Positions 61,388 to 64,000 of a stretch of 64,000 nt of DNA are shown here, in pieces; positions within the stretch are counted from its first letter, which is position 1, and each line of letters starts with the position of its first letter. Both the position numbers and the translations under genes were made by a program. The stretch covers positions 124,001 to 188,000 of the forward strand of contig MEDZ01000004.1 of the NCBI GenBank assembly GCA_001724275.1, given 5' to 3'. Below the pieces are notes generated by a model. It did no database searches. It was not told the DNA's origin and saw nothing but the letters and a program-made list of their open reading frames with translations. Origin of the DNA: Gemmatimonadetes bacterium SCN 70-22. Its GTDB lineage: Bacteria; Gemmatimonadota; Gemmatimonadetes; Gemmatimonadales; Gemmatimonadaceae.

Positions 61388-63601
61388 TTACCGGTCGCCG
61401 CCTCCGCGACCGCCACGGCGACCACGATCGCCCCCGCCGCGGCGCGGGCTGCGCTCACGGCGCTCGCCTTCCTCGCCTTCGCCCCCCTCGCCGTCGCCCG
61501 CCGGCGCCTCCTCCATCCCCTCCGGCTTCGGCAGGAGCGCCTTCATCGACAGGCGCAGGCGCCCGCGCTCGTCGCGGTCGATCAGCTTCACCGTGACCCG
61601 GTCGCCCTTCTTGACCACGTCCTCGGGCTTCTCGACACGCGTGTGGCGCATCTCCGAGACGTGCAGCAGCCCCTCCGACCCGGGCATGATCTCGACGAAG
61701 GCGCCGAAGGCGGTCACCGTCTTCACCGTCCCCTCGTACACCTCCCCCACCACGGGCTCGGCGGTGATGGCCATGACCATCTGGCGCGCGCGATCCATCG
61801 ACTCGCCGCCGACCGCCGCGATCGTCACCAGGCCGGAGTCGTCGACCGTGATCTCGGCCCCGGTCTCCTCCTGGATCCCGCGAATGGTCTTCCCCTTCGG
61901 CCCGATGAGGTCACCGATCTTCTCGGGATTGATCGTGAGGGTGACGATGCGCGGCGCGTAGGGCGACAGCTCGGCGCGGTGCGCCGGGAGCGCCTTGTTC
62001 ATCTCCCCCAGGATGTGCAGGCGCCCGTCGCGCGCCTGCGCCAGCGCCTCCTTCAGGATCTTGAGATCGAGTCCCTCGATCTTGATGTCCATCTGGATCG
62101 AGGTGATCCCCTGCTCCGTCCCCGCGACCTTGAAGTCCATGTCGCCGAGATGATCCTCCGTCCCGAGGATATCGGTGAGGATGGCGTACTTCTCCCCTTC
62201 CTTGATGAGCCCCATCGCCACGCCGGCCACCGCCGCGCGCGTCGGAACGCCGGCATCGAACAGCGCCAGCGAGCCGCCGCAGACCGAGGCCATCGACGAC
62301 GAGCCGTTCGACTCGAGGACGTCGCTGACGATGCGGAGCGTATAGGGGAACGACTCGAACGGCGGCAGGACCGCCTGCAGCGCGCGCTCGGCGAGGTTCC
62401 CGTGGCCGATCTCCCGGCGCGACGTCCCGCGCACCGGGCGCACCTCGCCGGTGGAGAACGGCGGGAAGTTGTAGTGCAGCATGAACGACTTGGTCGACTC
62501 GCCCAGCTCCTTGATGGAGTCGAGGCGCTGCACGTCCTCGGCGGTGCCTAACGTACAGGCCACCAGCGCCTGCGTCTGCCCGCGGGTGAAGAGCGCCGAG
62601 CCGTGCGCGCGCGGGAGCACCGACGTGTCGATCGTGATCGGCCGCACCTCGGTGGGCTTGCGCCCGTCGACCCGGTACCCGGTGCCGAGCACCTGCGAGC
62701 GGAGGGCGTGGTACTCGAGATCGTCGAGGATCCCGCCCACGTAGGGCGCCAAGTCGGGCTTCTCCGCCGCCAGGCTCTCCTTGACGGCGCGCTTGACCGC
62801 CTCCACCGCCTGGACGCGGGTGTGCTTCTCCTTCTGGTTGATGGCCTCGGCGATCTTCTTCTCGGCCGCCTTCTTCACCTCGGCGACGACGTCGTCCGGG
62901 ACCTCCGTCCGCGCCCAGGCCATCTTGGCCACGCCCTGGGTGGCGAGGAGCTCCTGCTGGAAGCCGATCAGCTCCTTGATCCCCTTGTGGGCCACCGTGA
63001 GCGCATCGAGGGCGTCGCCCTCGCTGACCTCGTTCGCCCCGCCCTCGACCATCACGATCGAGTCCGACGAGCCGGCGACCACGAAGTCGAGGTCGGAGTA
63101 GGCGAGCTGCTGGAACGTCGGGTTGAGGATCCACTTGTCCTGCACGCGGCCCACGCGCACGCCGGCGATGGGGCCGAGGAAGGGGATCTTCGAGGCGTTG
63201 AGCGCGAAGGAGGTGGCGACCAGCCCGAGGACATCGGCGTCGTTCTCCTGGTCGGCGGAGATGACGTAGACGAAGACCTGGACCTCGTTCTTGAACCCTT
63301 CGGGGAAGAGCGGGCGGATCGAGCGGTCGATGATGCGCGCCGCGAGGATCTCGTGATCGTGGGGGCGCCCCTCGCGCTTGATGAAGCCCCCGGGGATCTT
63401 CCCGGCGGCGTACGTCTTCTCGCGGTACTCGACGGTGAGGGGGAAGAACGGGAGCGGCGACTGGTTGTCGCTGACGGTGACCGCGGCGATGACCATCGTG
63501 TCACCGAACTGCACAACCGCGGAGCCGGCGGCCTGCTTGGCCATGCGCCCGGTCTCGATGACGAGACGGCGCCCCGCGAAGGACTTTTCCAGACGTTGCA
63601 T
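61388..63601 (-). CDS. pnp: Polyribonucleotide nucleotidyltransferase (PNPase)
   Basis: A 737-residue 3'-5' phosphorolytic RNase. It has two RNase PH domains (IPGGFIKREGRPHDHEILAA; VCGGSLALFDAG), a helical linker, a KH domain (KIGDLIGPKGKTIRGIQEET) and an S1 domain (YEGTVKTVTAFGAFVEIMPG). The C-terminus adds a tail of acidic residues then RGG-type repeats ([20 protein letters not shown]). ATG 63601. It lies 86 bases downstream of rpsO, with a terminator-like hairpin between them. Confidence 0.96.
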   Translation of the reverse strand: MQRLEKSFAGRRLVIETGRMAKQAAGSAVVQFGDTMVIAAVTVSDNQSPLPFFPLTVEYREKTYAAGKIPGGFIKREGRPHDHEILAARIIDRSIRPLFPEGFKNEVQVFVYVISADQENDADVLGLVATSFALNASKIPFLGPIAGVRVGRVQDKWILNPTFQQLAYSDLDFVVAGSSDSIVMVEGGANEVSEGDALDALTVAHKGIKELIGFQQELLATQGVAKMAWARTEVPDDVVAEVKKAAEKKIAEAINQKEKHTRVQAVEAVKRAVKESLAAEKPDLAPYVGGILDDLEYHALRSQVLGTGYRVDGRKPTEVRPITIDTSVLPRAHGSALFTRGQTQALVACTLGTAEDVQRLDSIKELGESTKSFMLHYNFPPFSTGEVRPVRGTSRREIGHGNLAERALQAVLPPFESFPYTLRIVSDVLESNGSSSMASVCGGSLALFDAGVPTRAAVAGVAMGLIKEGEKYAILTDILGTEDHLGDMDFKVAGTEQGITSIQMDIKIEGLDLKILKEALAQARDGRLHILGEMNKALPAHRAELSPYAPRIVTLTINPEKIGDLIGPKGKTIRGIQEETGAEITVDDSGLVTIAAVGGESMDRARQMVMAITAEPVVGEVYEGTVKTVTAFGAFVEIMPGSEGLLHVSEMRHTRVEKPEDVVKKGDRVTVKLIDRDERGRLRLSMKALLPKPEGMEEAPAGDGEGGEGEEGERRERSPRRGGGDRGRRGGRGGGDR

Positions 63602-63636
63602 GAGGTGTCTGTGACTGGGACTGTTAGAACACAAAA

Positions 63637-63665
63637 CGCGCGGGCCCCATTGGGGCGGCCGCGCG
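63637..63665 (-). terminator. rpsO-pnp intergenic hairpin with T-tract
   Basis: CGCGCGG and GCCCC arms pair imperfectly with GGGGC and CCGCGCG around ATT, followed on the minus strand by TTTTGTGTT. It likely attenuates rpsO transcripts while letting some into pnp, as in E. coli, where this region is also an RNase III site. Confidence 0.65.
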
Positions 63666-63687
63666 ATTGCGTTGGGAGCGACGACTG

Positions 63688-63948
63688 TTAGTGACGGAGC
63701 CCGAGCTCACCGATGACCTGCCGATACCCCTCGACGTCATTGCGCTTGAGGTACTCGAGAAGTCGGCGGCGCTTCCCGACCATCTTCAGCAGCCCGCGGC
63801 GGCTGTGATGGTCCTTGGCGTGCGCCTTGAAATGCTCGGTGAGGTAGTTGATGCGTTCCGTGAGCACCGCCACCTGCACACGCGTGGAGCCGGTGTCGTT
63901 CTCGGACGCCTGGTACTTCTTGATCGTCGCTGCTTTTTCAAATGCCAT
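63688..63948 (-). CDS. rpsO: 30S ribosomal protein S15
   Basis: An 86-residue S15 that binds 16S rRNA helices H20-22. Landmarks are [39 protein letters not shown] and [15 protein letters not shown] 63948. Normal length. Confidence 0.98.
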   Translation of the reverse strand: MAFEKAATIKKYQASENDTGSTRVQVAVLTERINYLTEHFKAHAKDHHSRRGLLKMVGKRRRLLEYLKRNDVEGYRQVIGELGLRH

Positions 63949-64000
63949 GTGGTATATTCCCCGCGCGGACGGCCGCGCTCGTGCGCTAAGTCATTTGGAG

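Overview
The window is GC-rich, gene-dense bacterial chromosome with almost no accessory DNA. Gene order, frequent GTG/TTG starts and the protein flavour (eukaryote/archaeal-type ProRS, HEAT/HD-GYP signalling genes beside trp genes, purS-type purine pathway) suggest a Gemmatimonadota-like soil or aquatic organism. That assignment is inference; no rRNA gene is present to fix it. I see no prophage, insertion sequence, CRISPR array or tRNA gene. One structured RNA, tmRNA (ssrA), is clear.

Layout. 46-9626 (minus): vanZ-like, aspS, phoH, ybeY, two CNNM/CBS membrane proteins, meaB, an acyl-CoA mutase large subunit whose active site reads as isobutyryl-CoA mutase, and a methyltransferase. 9997-11073 (plus): rlmN. 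11002-23838 (minus): a GAF protein and trpD; then trpC-trpF-trpB, a HEAT protein, an HD-GYP protein, trpA, an orphan chemoreceptor-like protein, yqeK and a LytR_C protein. lexA lies on the plus strand between trpC and trpD. 23986-37804 (plus): truA, htrA, purB, purC, psd, pssA, purS, purQ, a zinc-ribbon gene, purL, purF and ppdK. 37841-44013: metC-like, ssrA, larB, dus and a MATE pump on minus, with a PTS IIA-like gene on plus. 44113-58157 (minus): mreB-mreC-mreD-mrdA-rodA, then accD-folC-hisS-proS-lysA-yfcE-guaA. 58428-63948 (minus): rpsO-pnp-M16 peptidase-ald-dut.

How the genes work together. The window holds tryptophan synthesis (trpCFBAD, no trpE/G), much of de novo purine synthesis plus guaA, phosphatidylethanolamine synthesis (pssA-psd), the rod-shape elongasome, several aminoacyl-tRNA synthetases, RNA processing and decay (pnp, ybeY, rlmN, truA, dus), and ribosome rescue (ssrA). 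Junctions inside operons are mostly 4-base ATGA/GTGA/TTGA overlaps, which implies translational coupling.

The most unusual signal is the octamer CGTTAGGC. I find 16 exact copies, scattered through unrelated genes on both strands. In 14 of the 15 coding copies it reads xCG-TTA-GGC (Ala/Ser/Thr-Leu-Gly), and it supplies nearly all the TTA leucine codons I noticed. One coding copy is inverted relative to its gene and one copy is intergenic, so a DNA-level role is more likely than a protein-level one. Next in interest are a signalling pair (HEAT protein and HD-GYP protein with similar N-terminal domains) embedded inside the trp operon, and short GTCTCCC-type tandem repeats in several intergenic gaps.
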